Positions 1-7,785 are shown, counted from the stretch's first letter. The stretch: DNA of 52,242 nucleotides from JAMOAW01 sp039908535 (GCA_039908535.1 JAMOAW010000024.1:1-52242), one strand, 5' to 3'. Made by a program: numbers and translations. The notes: a model not told the origin generated them from the sequence alone.

Positions 1-1
1 G

Positions 2-946
2 TTGGCTTTTGTGTTGTTGTCCATAGAGCATGCCAGAAATTATGCTGGGATGACCTTTGATTATCCAAATTTGCTTGCTTCACCTGTTTCTTCTGAGTTA
101 CAGACGGTGCTGTTTTTTTTGTTTTTATTGGGATTTGCCGCTAAAACGCCTTTGTTTCCTTTGCATACGTGGCTTCCGACTTTGGCCATGGAGGGGACGG
201 CGAGTGTAGCGGCGTTGATGAGTGGGTTGAAACTGGGGGCTTTTGGTATGATTCGTTATTTACTTCCTTTGACCCCGGATGCTGCGCAGAGATATCATTG
301 GGTTTTAGCCGGATTTGGTTTGTTTGGTTTGATGTATGGGGCCATGATGGCTTTTACTAAGACCAATTTGCGTTCTATGTTAGCTTATGCCAGTATGAGT
401 CATGTTGGGTTAGTGGTATTGGGGATTTCGACGTTGACGATTTCTGGTTTGCAAGGTGGTTTATTTCAGTTATTAAATTTTACGTTTGTGGCTGGGGGGT
501 TATTTTTACTTACGGGTTTTTTGCGTCATAGGAGTGGTTCGACGGATTTATTAAGTTTAGGTGGGGTGGCGCGATCCATGCCTCTTTTGAGTGCATTTTT
601 TTTATTTTTTGGTTTTGCTAGTCTTGGTTTACCTGGTACCAGTGGTTTTCCGGCGGAATTTTTATTGTTGATGAGTATTTTAAAAGTTCATATGGGTGCG
701 GGTTTAGCGGTTTTAGTTTCTATGATTTTTTCTGCGGCTTATTTTCTGACGATTTATCGTAAAAGTTTTTTAGGGCCTTTGTATTTTAATCAACTTCGAG
801 AGGCCATGGATTTGTGTCCACGGGAGTTGATTGTGGTTGTATGTTTTGGTTTTTTTGTGTTGTTGTTTGGGTTGGTTCCGAGTTTGATTTTAGATATTGT
901 GCAAATTTCGGCGACTGAATGGGTTCAGCATTTTGTTGGCAAGTAA
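2..946 (+). CDS. nuoM: NADH-quinone oxidoreductase subunit M-like (5' truncated by window)
   Basis: This is the C-terminal 314 residues of a proton-pumping antiporter-like subunit of respiratory complex I; the start lies outside the window, since NuoM is usually about 500 residues. It is highly hydrophobic, with many membrane helices. Family marks seen are KTPLFPLHTWLP (visible residues 48-59), a lysine in SGLKLGAFG (about 74-82), LRSMLAYASMSHVG (about 123-136) and LPGTSGFPAEFLLL, which keeps the conserved glutamate of the late helix. It is odd in one respect: after HTWLP the usual DAHxEAP stretch is replaced by TLAMEGTAS, so this is a divergent paralogue rather than a textbook NuoM. Other members of the antiporter-like family (MrpD, HyfB) are possible. 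No neighbouring nuo genes are visible to decide. Confidence 0.75.
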   Translation: MAFVLLSIEHARNYAGMTFDYPNLLASPVSSELQTVLFFLFLLGFAAKTPLFPLHTWLPTLAMEGTASVAALMSGLKLGAFGMIRYLLPLTPDAAQRYHWVLAGFGLFGLMYGAMMAFTKTNLRSMLAYASMSHVGLVVLGISTLTISGLQGGLFQLLNFTFVAGGLFLLTGFLRHRSGSTDLLSLGGVARSMPLLSAFFLFFGFASLGLPGTSGFPAEFLLLMSILKVHMGAGLAVLVSMIFSAAYFLTIYRKSFLGPLYFNQLREAMDLCPRELIVVVCFGFFVLLFGLVPSLILDIVQISATEWVQHFVGK

Positions 947-954
947 TTGTAAAA

Positions 955-1000
955 GAAAAGAGGGGTTGGGGGATGTCATCACCCCAGGTTTTAAATATGT
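955..1000. repeat. G/C hairpin repeat fragment after nuoM
   Basis: A short GGGGTTGGGGGATG / CATCACCCC imperfect hairpin lies just after the nuoM stop codon. It resembles one half of the dispersed hairpin elements found throughout the window. It may act as a transcription terminator for nuoM, but the following T-run is weak. Confidence 0.4.
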
Positions 1001-1018
1001 TTTTAAAGAAATACGACC

Positions 1019-1072
1019 ATGATTGCCATTGCTAAAGTATCTACCCATGGAAAAAACCTTGTCCCAAGGTAA
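1019..1072 (+). pseudogene. AbrB/MazE-like antitoxin N-terminal remnant
   Basis: An ATG at 1019 opens a 17-codon frame reading MIAIAKVSTHGKNLVPR, which then meets a TAA lying inside the terminal inverted repeat of the adjoining MITE-like element. The pattern K-V-S-T-x-G-x-x-x-V-P resembles the start of AbrB/SpoVT-type antitoxins, whose swapped-hairpin domain begins this way. About 60 or more residues would be missing. A toxin-like remnant resumes on the other side of the element. The match is short, so the call is tentative. Confidence 0.3.
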
Positions 1073-1263
1073 CCGTTCATCGAAGTAAAATTGTATGTTC
1101 ATTTATTAATAAAAAAAAGGGGTCTGGGGGATTGCCCCCAGGGTTTTGTTTTTGCTTTTGATTTTGTTTTTGACCTCGGTTTTGCTTCCTTCAAAAAGCA
1201 GGGGGGTTGGGGGATGCAATCCCCCAAGGTCTTGTTTTTGATTTTTTTTATCTGAACGGTTAC
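1069..1263. mobile_element. MITE-like element with GTAACCGTTCA inverted ends
   Basis: This 195-bp non-coding element is bounded by GTAACCGTTCA (1069-1079) and its exact complement TGAACGGTTAC (1253-1263). Inside are two G/C hairpins, CTGGGGG-attg-CCCCCAG and TTGGGGG-atgcaat-CCCCCAA, joined by a T-rich spacer. The same layout occurs at 17532-17757, and truncated copies are at 33408 and 46330. There is no transposase, so it would be a non-autonomous element mobilised in trans. Host coding remnants on both sides look like a broken toxin-antitoxin pair. Confidence 0.65.
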
Positions 1264-1341
1264 CCTTTTCCTTTTACCGACCGTGAGGCTGTAAAGAATC
1301 GTCCAGCTTTGGTGTCTCCGAGGTGGAAGTTTTTAATACTG
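1261..1341 (+). pseudogene. PemK/MazF-like toxin remnant
   Basis: Directly after the element, one plus-strand frame reads PFPFTDREAVKNRPALV followed by SPRW. This matches the conserved beginning of PemK/MazF endoribonuclease toxins (pattern VPFPFTD...KxRPALVLS). The first ten or so residues are gone, replaced by the element, and after SPRWKF the frame no longer resembles the family. Together with the antitoxin-like remnant upstream it suggests a toxin-antitoxin operon destroyed by the insertion. It cannot make a working toxin. Confidence 0.4.
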
Positions 1342-1389
1342 GTGTGGGCCACTCGGTTCTGGCTATACGTAAGCACGGCTAAGCAGGCC

Positions 1390-1929
1390 TCATTGCCGCC
1401 TGCGTGGGCGTGGTGGCGTCATCACTCCGATTTCTTTTGGTTTAGAGGGCTGATAATTGCGTAACTGCTCATCTCCAGTTATTATTTCAACAGTCTGTAT
1501 ACCTGACTTGGCATAATAATCAGCCACATCTTTAATCGTCGCATCGCCTATCGAGACTCTCTGGACAGCCAGTTTCGGCCACTCATCAGCTAACCGGTTC
1601 AAACGGACTTTGTCCCACATCTCCGCTTGTTGCGTAAAGGCAGCCCATGGTGTTTTTTCATCGGCTGTTTTCCGAATTATTGTTGCGAACTTATTTGCAA
1701 GTTCGTAACGGTCACCGCTGCATTGACTGATATGGTTTCCTGTTTCAATAATAGCCGCCAGGGGAAGAACGAAGGTCGAACCATTCTTTTCTTCCTGAGT
1801 GATTAACTTATCCACACGTTGATAATCCCATACATTATCCTTTGGACCACAACTCATCTTTCCTGGAATCTGCAACCAAACACACAGGATGCTGGTATCG
1901 AAGACAAGTATTTTTTTAGCCATGTTCAC
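1390..1929 (-). CDS. PIN-like nuclease protein, partner of AAA ATPase
   Basis: A protein of about 177-179 residues. The N-terminus KKILVFDTSILCVWL fits the first strand and acidic residue of a PIN-like RNase fold. Further acidic positions (ETGNH, the GDATIKDVADYYAK stretch and TGDEQL near the C-terminus) could complete a metal site, as expected for PIN domains. The start is either GTG at 1929, which overlaps the TGA of the upstream ATPase gene, or ATG at 1923; either way the two genes are translationally coupled. The Arg/Pro-rich tail PPRPRRRQ is unusual. The ATPase plus nuclease pairing resembles two-gene phage-defence modules, but I do not recognise a named family. Function is inferred only from fold-like motifs. 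Confidence 0.5.
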   Translation of the reverse strand: MNMAKKILVFDTSILCVWLQIPGKMSCGPKDNVWDYQRVDKLITQEEKNGSTFVLPLAAIIETGNHISQCSGDRYELANKFATIIRKTADEKTPWAAFTQQAEMWDKVRLNRLADEWPKLAVQRVSIGDATIKDVADYYAKSGIQTVEIITGDEQLRNYQPSKPKEIGVMTPPRPRRRQ

Positions 1930-3188
1930 TCTCCCGACTGCGCTGAGAGGACTTTTTCCAATTGACCGGAGGTGGAAAGTTGGCCTATGGATTCCATGGC
2001 CAGAAGTTTGGGAAGTTTTCTGACCTCCTCCAGAAGGGTCAGGCAGCTATGGCCGGATATTGGATCCCGATGGGAGACCGTGATGAAGGGGATCATCTCT
2101 GGACCCAACGCATCCAGCATGGCCGGGTTATGGGTGGTAACCAGGACATCAACGCCACGTTTACCTCCTAGTTCACGGAGCATACGAACCAATAGTTGTG
2201 ACCGGGAAGGGTGTAGTCCGTTATCCACCTCTTCAATAACCAATAGACTTCCTGGGGGCCTTGTTAACAGTGCCGTTAAAATTGCTAAAAAACGAAGCGT
2301 ACCATCGGACATACCACGGGAATCGACGGTATGAACTGGAGAATCAGGATGTGCTGGCCAATCTTCATCACAGTAAAGAATGGCATCAGATTTAAATCGT
2401 CCCACCGTTTCCGCCCATATGCGTTGGATATCTCGTTCCGGCAAATGGCGTATATACTTTCTCACGGCGGATTCAATTTCCAATTGCTGATGATCAGGCA
2501 AGGCCGCGATGACTCCGGCAATATTGGCGGCATCCGTCTGCATTTGATCGGACAGAGGCGTGAAATTTCGCATATTAGATGGAACCGGGTCTAAGACAAA
2601 AATATTTCGAATATTGGATAATACGGTGTCAAGACCCTCTTGAATTTCCTTGCGTACAGTTTGCTGTGCGAGCTGATTCAGAATGGAATGGGTGCGGTTC
2701 GATGGACGGGGTGAACCTTTGCTTTCATTATATAACCGGGCTGTGATGCTTGGACTGTCCGCCTGGCAGGCATCCGTTTGGAATAAAATGATTTCATATG
2801 GTTTTCCCCCCCGGTTGGATTGTCGATACCTCTGTCGCTTCAGGGATTCATCCTTGATTTCGCACCTTGTTTCATGAACCGATGCACTGATGGAATAAAC
2901 ATAGTCCGTTTTATCCGAATTGTCGCTGATCACGATAGAAAGAGTAAATGATTGATTCCCTTTGAGAGTGACCCACTCCAACCCTCCCCTTAGTCCAGTG
3001 AGACCGGTAGTGCCAACAAGAGCTTCGGTCAGGCTTGCACCTTTTGTAATGCGATAAAGAAAAAGAAAAGCATCCAGTGCATTAGACTTACCACTTGCAT
3101 TGATTCCAATCAATATCCCAAGAGGATCAATGTAGAGCGTGGCTTGGGAGAAACTCTTCCAATTTGTTAATGTTAATTGTTTGATCAC
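1926..3188 (-). CDS. AAA (ABC-type, RecF/OLD-like) ATPase
   Basis: A 420-residue ATPase of the AAA_15/AAA_21 group. It starts with a RecF-like first strand (IKQLTLTNWKSF), has Walker A GINASGKS at residues 28-35, a signature-like SRGMSDGTLRFLAIL, Walker B with ABC-type glutamates in LLVIEEVDNGLHPS, and an H-loop VLVTTHNPAM. The short length with no C-terminal Toprim domain separates it from full OLD nucleases. The start is GTG at 3188 with an AAGG-type site upstream. It is followed with overlap by the PIN-like gene, so the ATPase probably senses or gates and the partner cuts. This is typical of abortive-infection or defence pairs, but the role is inference. Confidence 0.7.
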   Translation of the reverse strand: MIKQLTLTNWKSFSQATLYIDPLGILIGINASGKSNALDAFLFLYRITKGASLTEALVGTTGLTGLRGGLEWVTLKGNQSFTLSIVISDNSDKTDYVYSISASVHETRCEIKDESLKRQRYRQSNRGGKPYEIILFQTDACQADSPSITARLYNESKGSPRPSNRTHSILNQLAQQTVRKEIQEGLDTVLSNIRNIFVLDPVPSNMRNFTPLSDQMQTDAANIAGVIAALPDHQQLEIESAVRKYIRHLPERDIQRIWAETVGRFKSDAILYCDEDWPAHPDSPVHTVDSRGMSDGTLRFLAILTALLTRPPGSLLVIEEVDNGLHPSRSQLLVRMLRELGGKRGVDVLVTTHNPAMLDALGPEMIPFITVSHRDPISGHSCLTLLEEVRKLPKLLAMESIGQLSTSGQLEKVLSAQSGE

Positions 3189-3225
3189 GTCATATACCTT
3201 TTTTTATAATTATTTAAAATCAAAA

Positions 3226-3275
3226 AAGTAAGCATATATTTTAGCACAAACCATCCCCTTTAAAAACCTCATTTT
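3226..3275. repeat. 50-bp direct repeat, left copy
   Basis: This 50-bp stretch, containing AGCATATATTTTAGCAC and CCATCCCCTTTAAAAACC, recurs in the same orientation at 7650-7699 with a single mismatch. The two copies bracket the AlbA_2 gene, the PHP-ATPase gene and an HTH remnant. They could be attachment sites, an IS end duplicated by recombination, or the footprint of an integrated cassette. Confidence 0.8.
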
Positions 3276-3307
3276 CTGAAAATTGGGGTCCATTATAACT
3301 GCAGTCA

Positions 3308-4501
3308 CTATCCATCTTCCCTCTGAGAGAGATTGGCAGCAAAAATGGTCAACATAAGTTCAGAATCATCAATCAAACGGTACTCTGGAAACCGCTCTGA
3401 TAGTTTTTTACTTTCAGATAAGATGATGGGTACGCCTTCACCTCGCTTATCCATGAGAAATTTTCGGTCACCTGGAAAGTTCTCAAAAGGCATGGGGCAG
3501 CGAGCAAGCAAACTAGTTAGCAACTCGTTTCGAGAGGCCTGTCGCAGTGGAAGACTCTCAATTGTCATCGTATTTGGAATGGCACCAGGCGAAAAAAATT
3601 CAATGCGGTCAGAGAACATATGCAATCGAACTTTTGATCCCTGAATTGAATAGTCCCTATGGGCGACAGCATTAACTAAGGCCTCGAATACAGCCTGCAT
3701 GGCATATTGTGGAATATCGCGTCGTGCGGGTTCCTTTACCGCATAAACTTTCATGTTTTTCTCAACAAATTTATAGGCATCGGTGATTTGCTCATCCAAT
3801 GGTCCTTCAATATCCCTGGCATCTAACTGGTAGGCAGCGTTTCGTTCTGTGCCTCGGTAAACAACAGCTTGAATAAAGGCATTGGTGAGAAACTCCTGTG
3901 GTTGTTTGCTTGCCATGAGTATTCCACTGACGCTTGGGCAAATCTTCCCATCCTCATCTTGCGTAAGAAGTTTGAGTTTCAGCAAAAACTCTTCATCATT
4001 ATCTGGAGACAACGATGTTTTGAACTTTCCCCATAATGCTTTATCTATATAATCTTGCGGTGCGGTTGTGACGGACTGTTCGTCAAATCTGATCATTCTG
4101 GCTTGGCTGCGCTGTTGAAAAAGTCGCGCTAAAACGTCAGGCGTCATTTGTCTTTTAGAGCTACCGATCCGATGAAAATATCCGCTCGGACTTTGGTGAA
4201 CATGAAGACTCTTTGGCACATCAATACGAACAATAATTCGTTCAGTATTATCATATGAATCGACCAGAATTTTCCGAATCCGGCAAAAAAGCGGAGGCGT
4301 AATTAAATCATTGCAGATCCCTCTGATCCAAGTTTCGACGATATCCAGTTTTTCTTTTGGAATGCCAACGATCGATCTGGACTTATCATCAACTCCCAAA
4401 ACAAAAACGCCATTGGCAGTATTGGCCATTGCGGCCAATTCATCTGCCATGCTATTTTGATGCGGACGAAAAACCTGCGAGCCCTTGTATTCAAGATTCA
4501 T
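3308..4501 (-). CDS. AlbA_2 (Schlafen-like) DNA-binding and HATPase_c_4 protein, 5' end remodelled
   Basis: A 397-residue protein of the RecG-related transcriptional regulator group. An N-terminal AlbA_2 domain (LEYKGSQ; MADELAAMANTANGVFVLGVDD, about residues 3-40; IVGIP) is followed by a GHKL-type ATPase region (QAVFEALVNAVAHRDYS, SDRIEFFSPGAIP). In relatives some 15-20 residues normally precede LEYK. Here the ATG is the CATG end of a hairpin repeat (4498 onward), an in-frame stop lies just upstream, and no good ribosome-binding site is seen. The gene therefore seems truncated by the repeat and restarted, or possibly dead. It lies downstream of the PHP-ATPase gene on the same strand, so the two may have formed one operon. 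Confidence 0.7.
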   Translation of the reverse strand: MNLEYKGSQVFRPHQNSMADELAAMANTANGVFVLGVDDKSRSIVGIPKEKLDIVETWIRGICNDLITPPLFCRIRKILVDSYDNTERIIVRIDVPKSLHVHQSPSGYFHRIGSSKRQMTPDVLARLFQQRSQARMIRFDEQSVTTAPQDYIDKALWGKFKTSLSPDNDEEFLLKLKLLTQDEDGKICPSVSGILMASKQPQEFLTNAFIQAVVYRGTERNAAYQLDARDIEGPLDEQITDAYKFVEKNMKVYAVKEPARRDIPQYAMQAVFEALVNAVAHRDYSIQGSKVRLHMFSDRIEFFSPGAIPNTMTIESLPLRQASRNELLTSLLARCPMPFENFPGDRKFLMDKRGEGVPIILSESKKLSERFPEYRLIDDSELMLTIFAANLSQREDG

Positions 4502-4625
4502 GTATCGGAAAAATAAAAATCAAGACCTTGGGGGGCGGAGAACCGCCCCCCAATTCCCCCCACCCTTTTTTTTTAAATTCTTAAAAAAAAGAGGGGGTCT
4601 GGGGGATTCATCCCCCACTGTGGTT
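4498..4625. repeat. hairpin element (type B) between two defence-like genes
   Basis: The element begins CATGTATCGG-AAAAATAAAAATC and contains a perfect G/C hairpin (GGGGGGCGG / CCGCCCCCC) and a second one (CTGGGGGATTCATCCCCCA), separated by runs of T and A. The same order is seen at 51231-51390, with parts at 19113, 21060 and 25092. It separates the PHP-ATPase stop codon from the AlbA_2 start codon and supplies that start codon. Confidence 0.7.
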
Positions 4626-4635
4626 TCAAACATAC

Positions 4636-7410
4636 CTAAACCCCCAACGTTATTCGCTTATAGCGTTTGTCAAAGGCTTCTCGACCACCTTCCATGATCG
4701 TGCAAATTGCCTCTCGGATTTTTAATTCTTCAAGTCCGCCTTGATGGTCAATTTGCACCTGACTATTTTCAAATTTTAGTACATGCACCAACTCGGAATC
4801 ACCGTTAACGACGATATTAGGATTATGGGTGACGACAACGAGTTGGCGTCTATTCTTGTTTTCGTGAATCTGCTTGACGATGAGATCATAGATCAAGGCA
4901 TTATCCAGATCATCCTCTGGTTGGTCGATGATCAACGGTTCGTCACCATAGCTCAATAAGAAAGCCAGAATTGCGGCAGCCTTTTGGCCAGCAGACCCTT
5001 TTTCTAAATCATCAAATTTGCCAGAGGAGGAATCTTTAGAGTATTTGATTCGTAGCATATCTTCAGGCCACCAGGCATCGAGTTGATCATAAATAGCTGG
5101 TTGGGTTTCAAATAACTTTTTAAGGCGATTATCAAATGCACCATGATTGCTAGAAGCTTGACTTTTAGCGATATTAAGTGTCTTTGATTTGATCTCCGAA
5201 ATGATCTGTGGTAAGTTAGATTCAGGTATATTTTTTTCTTCCCATTGAATAAATGACCAGAGGATGCCCTGCTTGTTTTCTCGATCATATACCGAGCTGA
5301 CAAACTTTCCATCTTCAAGGTTGAGCAAAGAGCGATATGCGTCTTCCAATGTACTCACATCGCCGAACTGAACTAATTCCATGCGCACAAAAGCACTGGA
5401 ACCAATTACATTATTAAGAAAATCACGCCTCTTTCTGAGCAACTCAGCTCTTAAATTTAAGAGCTTTTTTATGGCCTCTTCGATCTGCTTCTCTGTCGTT
5501 TCCGTCTCTTTACGAAGAGAATCCATTTTATTCAATTGTTGTTGCAATTGATAGCGTTGCTGAACCCATTCACCGTAAAGAGAAATACTTAATCGACTCT
5601 TTTTTTCCTCATACTCTTTGACCAATCCATCATAATCGGCGATGCTTGCCAGTACCGCTTGGTGCCATTTGCTTGCGGAAATGTTTTTAGCTCTATTGAC
5701 CTTTAAGGCTTCAACGCTTTCGGCGAGTTTATAAAGTGTTGCACTGACTTTTTTGAGTTCTTGTGAGGTTTGATCGTGAATTGCCTGTATCTCGGCGGTG
5801 GTTTCATCCTGCTTATCAAATAAATGTGTTGGGAAATCAGACAATTCGGCAGTGGAGGCAAGTTCTCTTATGCCAAAAGAAAGATCGTCAAAAAGTTGAT
5901 CGTTGGGAAGGCCGTTCTTTTGTTGACTACGCTTTTGATACTGTTTAAGTGCCTCTCCATGACCTTTTTCTTCATACTGTTTAAGATCATTTTCAACATC
6001 ACCAAGCTTTGCACGAATCTGCTTTTCTTCGGCTAGTTGCCGCAATAGATCTCTTCTTCGCTCCCTCAATTGAAGAAACTGACTTTTGACGCTCTCCCAG
6101 TGCGGCATCCAGTCCGCACGATTCACATTGAGAGAACTGTCAATAATCTGTAAAAGTCCTCGTGGATTTGATGCAAGCTCGTTGATCTGTTTTTGGCTAA
6201 AAATATTTATCGGGAACTGCTCTTTAAGGTTCCATTCCTCGATCGGCTTCCAGTCACTATCGGTTTGTTCTTCTAAAACAGTGCCTTTTCCGTCAAATCT
6301 CCAGCGCAGTTGGTAATTTTTGCCACGCCGATGAAGCTTAAGCAAAATTTCCGTGTCATTCTGCATGACACCCTTGTTTTGCGACAGATTCATAAACTTA
6401 TCCAGTTCATTCTTTACCCTTGGGGCCTCAGTAGCCAGATTTTGATCACGGCGTGAAACGATACGGATAGATTCAAGAATGGTCGATTTTCCGGTTCCCC
6501 GACCGCCGATAACTGAATTGAAATGCGGATGCAACTGGATAACAAATGGCTTGCCGCTGATGCGACCGCAGTGCCGCATCGCCTGGATTGTCAGCTGCGA
6601 TAAAAAAAATTCTGGCAAGTGATTCGGGTTTTCCACTTGGTTTTTTACACAAAATTCATGATCCAGCAATGCAAGGCGCAAACCCTCAATAGAAGGTCGG
6701 CTCATTTTCAGCCAACTGTAGTGTCTTCCAATCTCAGATGGTTTATGGGCGTCGCTACCAGCCACCTTAGCAAGGTGATCCACTGCCTTTTTCAAGGATG
6801 ATTCGGCATTGTCAAATTTGTTAAGATTGCAAAATTCAGCTGTAGATACAACTTTCAAGCTATTTCCTAACTCATGCGTTAATGAGGTAACGCCATCAAG
6901 CAACCCTTTTGAGCCGTCAATGTGGGCCGAAATGGCAATCCCATTTGCCTCGGTAATCTTTTGAACGGTGTCGACAAAGCTGGTTAACGTGGATGTCTTT
7001 TTATCATCACCATATCCGGCTGTAATCCCGCATGCACCCAGGACGCCAGTCACCTTTTGGATATCGCAACTCGGGTCAAAAACCGCGAGCAGATGAACGC
7101 GGTTACTACTGTTGGCAACTGTAATTTCAACCCCAGGAAAAATAGTCAGTTTCCTGAACCAGTCGGGCTTGGTGTCACCATCTCGAAGTACCGTGTTCTT
7201 TGCCTTCAATATATCAATCCATCCGCCCGAATTGTGATCGGTTACTACCACACAGTCGAGACCGGATTCCATAGCTTTCTGGAGCCATTCCTCTGGATTG
7301 ATGTTTTTGAAGGATTCATCACCTCGACCATAATCATTCGACTTGGGAGTATGGGTGTGGAAATCAAACTTCCACCATTTGCTTCCGAGGCCATTCCACT
7401 CGTTACTCAT
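4636..7410 (-). CDS. PHP-domain ATPase of the TrlF / SMC-like type
   Basis: A 924-residue fusion. The N-terminal PHP phosphoesterase part carries the metal motifs FHTHTP (residues 17-22), TDHN (57-60), GVEIT (93-97), ISAHID and GSDAHKPSEIGRH. It is followed by an SMC/ABC-type ATPase with Walker A GGRGTGKST (about 310), a long charged coiled-coil middle (about 430-680), signature GSAGQKAAA, Walker B LIIDQPEDDLDN and H-loop VVVTHNP. The ATG at 7410 has GGAGGGG upstream. NCBI names such proteins TrlF-family AAA-like ATPases; related PHP-ATPases have been reported as phage-defence proteins. Nucleic-acid sensing by the ATPase with cleavage by the PHP domain is inference. All metal and nucleotide motifs look intact. 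Confidence 0.8.
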   Translation of the reverse strand: MSNEWNGLGSKWWKFDFHTHTPKSNDYGRGDESFKNINPEEWLQKAMESGLDCVVVTDHNSGGWIDILKAKNTVLRDGDTKPDWFRKLTIFPGVEITVANSSNRVHLLAVFDPSCDIQKVTGVLGACGITAGYGDDKKTSTLTSFVDTVQKITEANGIAISAHIDGSKGLLDGVTSLTHELGNSLKVVSTAEFCNLNKFDNAESSLKKAVDHLAKVAGSDAHKPSEIGRHYSWLKMSRPSIEGLRLALLDHEFCVKNQVENPNHLPEFFLSQLTIQAMRHCGRISGKPFVIQLHPHFNSVIGGRGTGKSTILESIRIVSRRDQNLATEAPRVKNELDKFMNLSQNKGVMQNDTEILLKLHRRGKNYQLRWRFDGKGTVLEEQTDSDWKPIEEWNLKEQFPINIFSQKQINELASNPRGLLQIIDSSLNVNRADWMPHWESVKSQFLQLRERRRDLLRQLAEEKQIRAKLGDVENDLKQYEEKGHGEALKQYQKRSQQKNGLPNDQLFDDLSFGIRELASTAELSDFPTHLFDKQDETTAEIQAIHDQTSQELKKVSATLYKLAESVEALKVNRAKNISASKWHQAVLASIADYDGLVKEYEEKKSRLSISLYGEWVQQRYQLQQQLNKMDSLRKETETTEKQIEEAIKKLLNLRAELLRKRRDFLNNVIGSSAFVRMELVQFGDVSTLEDAYRSLLNLEDGKFVSSVYDRENKQGILWSFIQWEEKNIPESNLPQIISEIKSKTLNIAKSQASSNHGAFDNRLKKLFETQPAIYDQLDAWWPEDMLRIKYSKDSSSGKFDDLEKGSAGQKAAAILAFLLSYGDEPLIIDQPEDDLDNALIYDLIVKQIHENKNRRQLVVVTHNPNIVVNGDSELVHVLKFENSQVQIDHQGGLEELKIREAICTIMEGGREAFDKRYKRITLGV

Positions 7411-7451
7411 CTCATTCCCCTCCTATTCTTGTTACTGCTTGGTGGTACCAC

Positions 7452-7643
7452 ATGAGTAATTTTGGATTCTCTTCGAGGGTGTTTTCAACCACAAAGGAAG
7501 AAACAAAGAAAGAGAAAAATCGCCAGTTGGATCGTGAAGAGATGGCGTTGAACTTGGTCCAGTTCAAAGCAATCCGCTCCAAAAGCCAGAGGCAAGCAGC
7601 GGAGGAACTGGATATACCGCGCACGACTATTCAGCACTGTTGA
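7452..7643 (+). pseudogene. transposase-like HTH N-terminal remnant
   Basis: A 63-codon frame ends in QFKAIRSKSQRQAAEELD and IPRTTIQH. This is a Fis/Hin-like helix-turn-helix of the kind that opens many IS transposases and would normally continue with W and a catalytic domain. The frame stops at once, and eight bases further on the right copy of the 50-bp direct repeat begins. It is best read as a transposase 3'-truncated when the cassette formed. A small divergently transcribed HTH regulator of the PHP-ATPase gene, whose start is only 41 bp away, is the alternative. Confidence 0.45.
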
Positions 7644-7649
7644 AAAGGC

Positions 7650-7699
7650 AAGTGAGCATATATTTTAGCACAAACCATCCCCTTTAAAAACCTCATTTT
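7650..7699. repeat. 50-bp direct repeat, right copy
   Basis: This is the same-orientation copy of 3226-3275 with one mismatch (AAGTG for AAGTA near its start). It closes the AlbA_2 / PHP-ATPase cassette and immediately precedes the radA promoter region, so the cassette sits between the AAA/PIN pair and core genes. Confidence 0.8.
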
Positions 7700-7709
7700 G
7701 ACACCATCT

Positions 7710-7737
7710 TTGTATTCTTCCCTGACTAGAGTATACT
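7710..7737 (+). promoter_or_regulatory. putative sigma-70 promoter of radA
   Basis: TTGTAT (7710-7715) and TATACT (7732-7737) are spaced by 16 bases, about 50 bases before the radA start codon. The resemblance to consensus is moderate. Confidence 0.4.
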
Positions 7738-7785
7738 AACAAAACTTTTCCAAAAACCTGTCTCACTTTATCCATGGAGTAAAAC

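Noticed and set aside
1207..1464. An 85-codon plus-strand frame
   Set aside because: It is half repeat element, and only a short central part resembles a toxin; it overlaps the PIN-like gene. Only the remnant is annotated.
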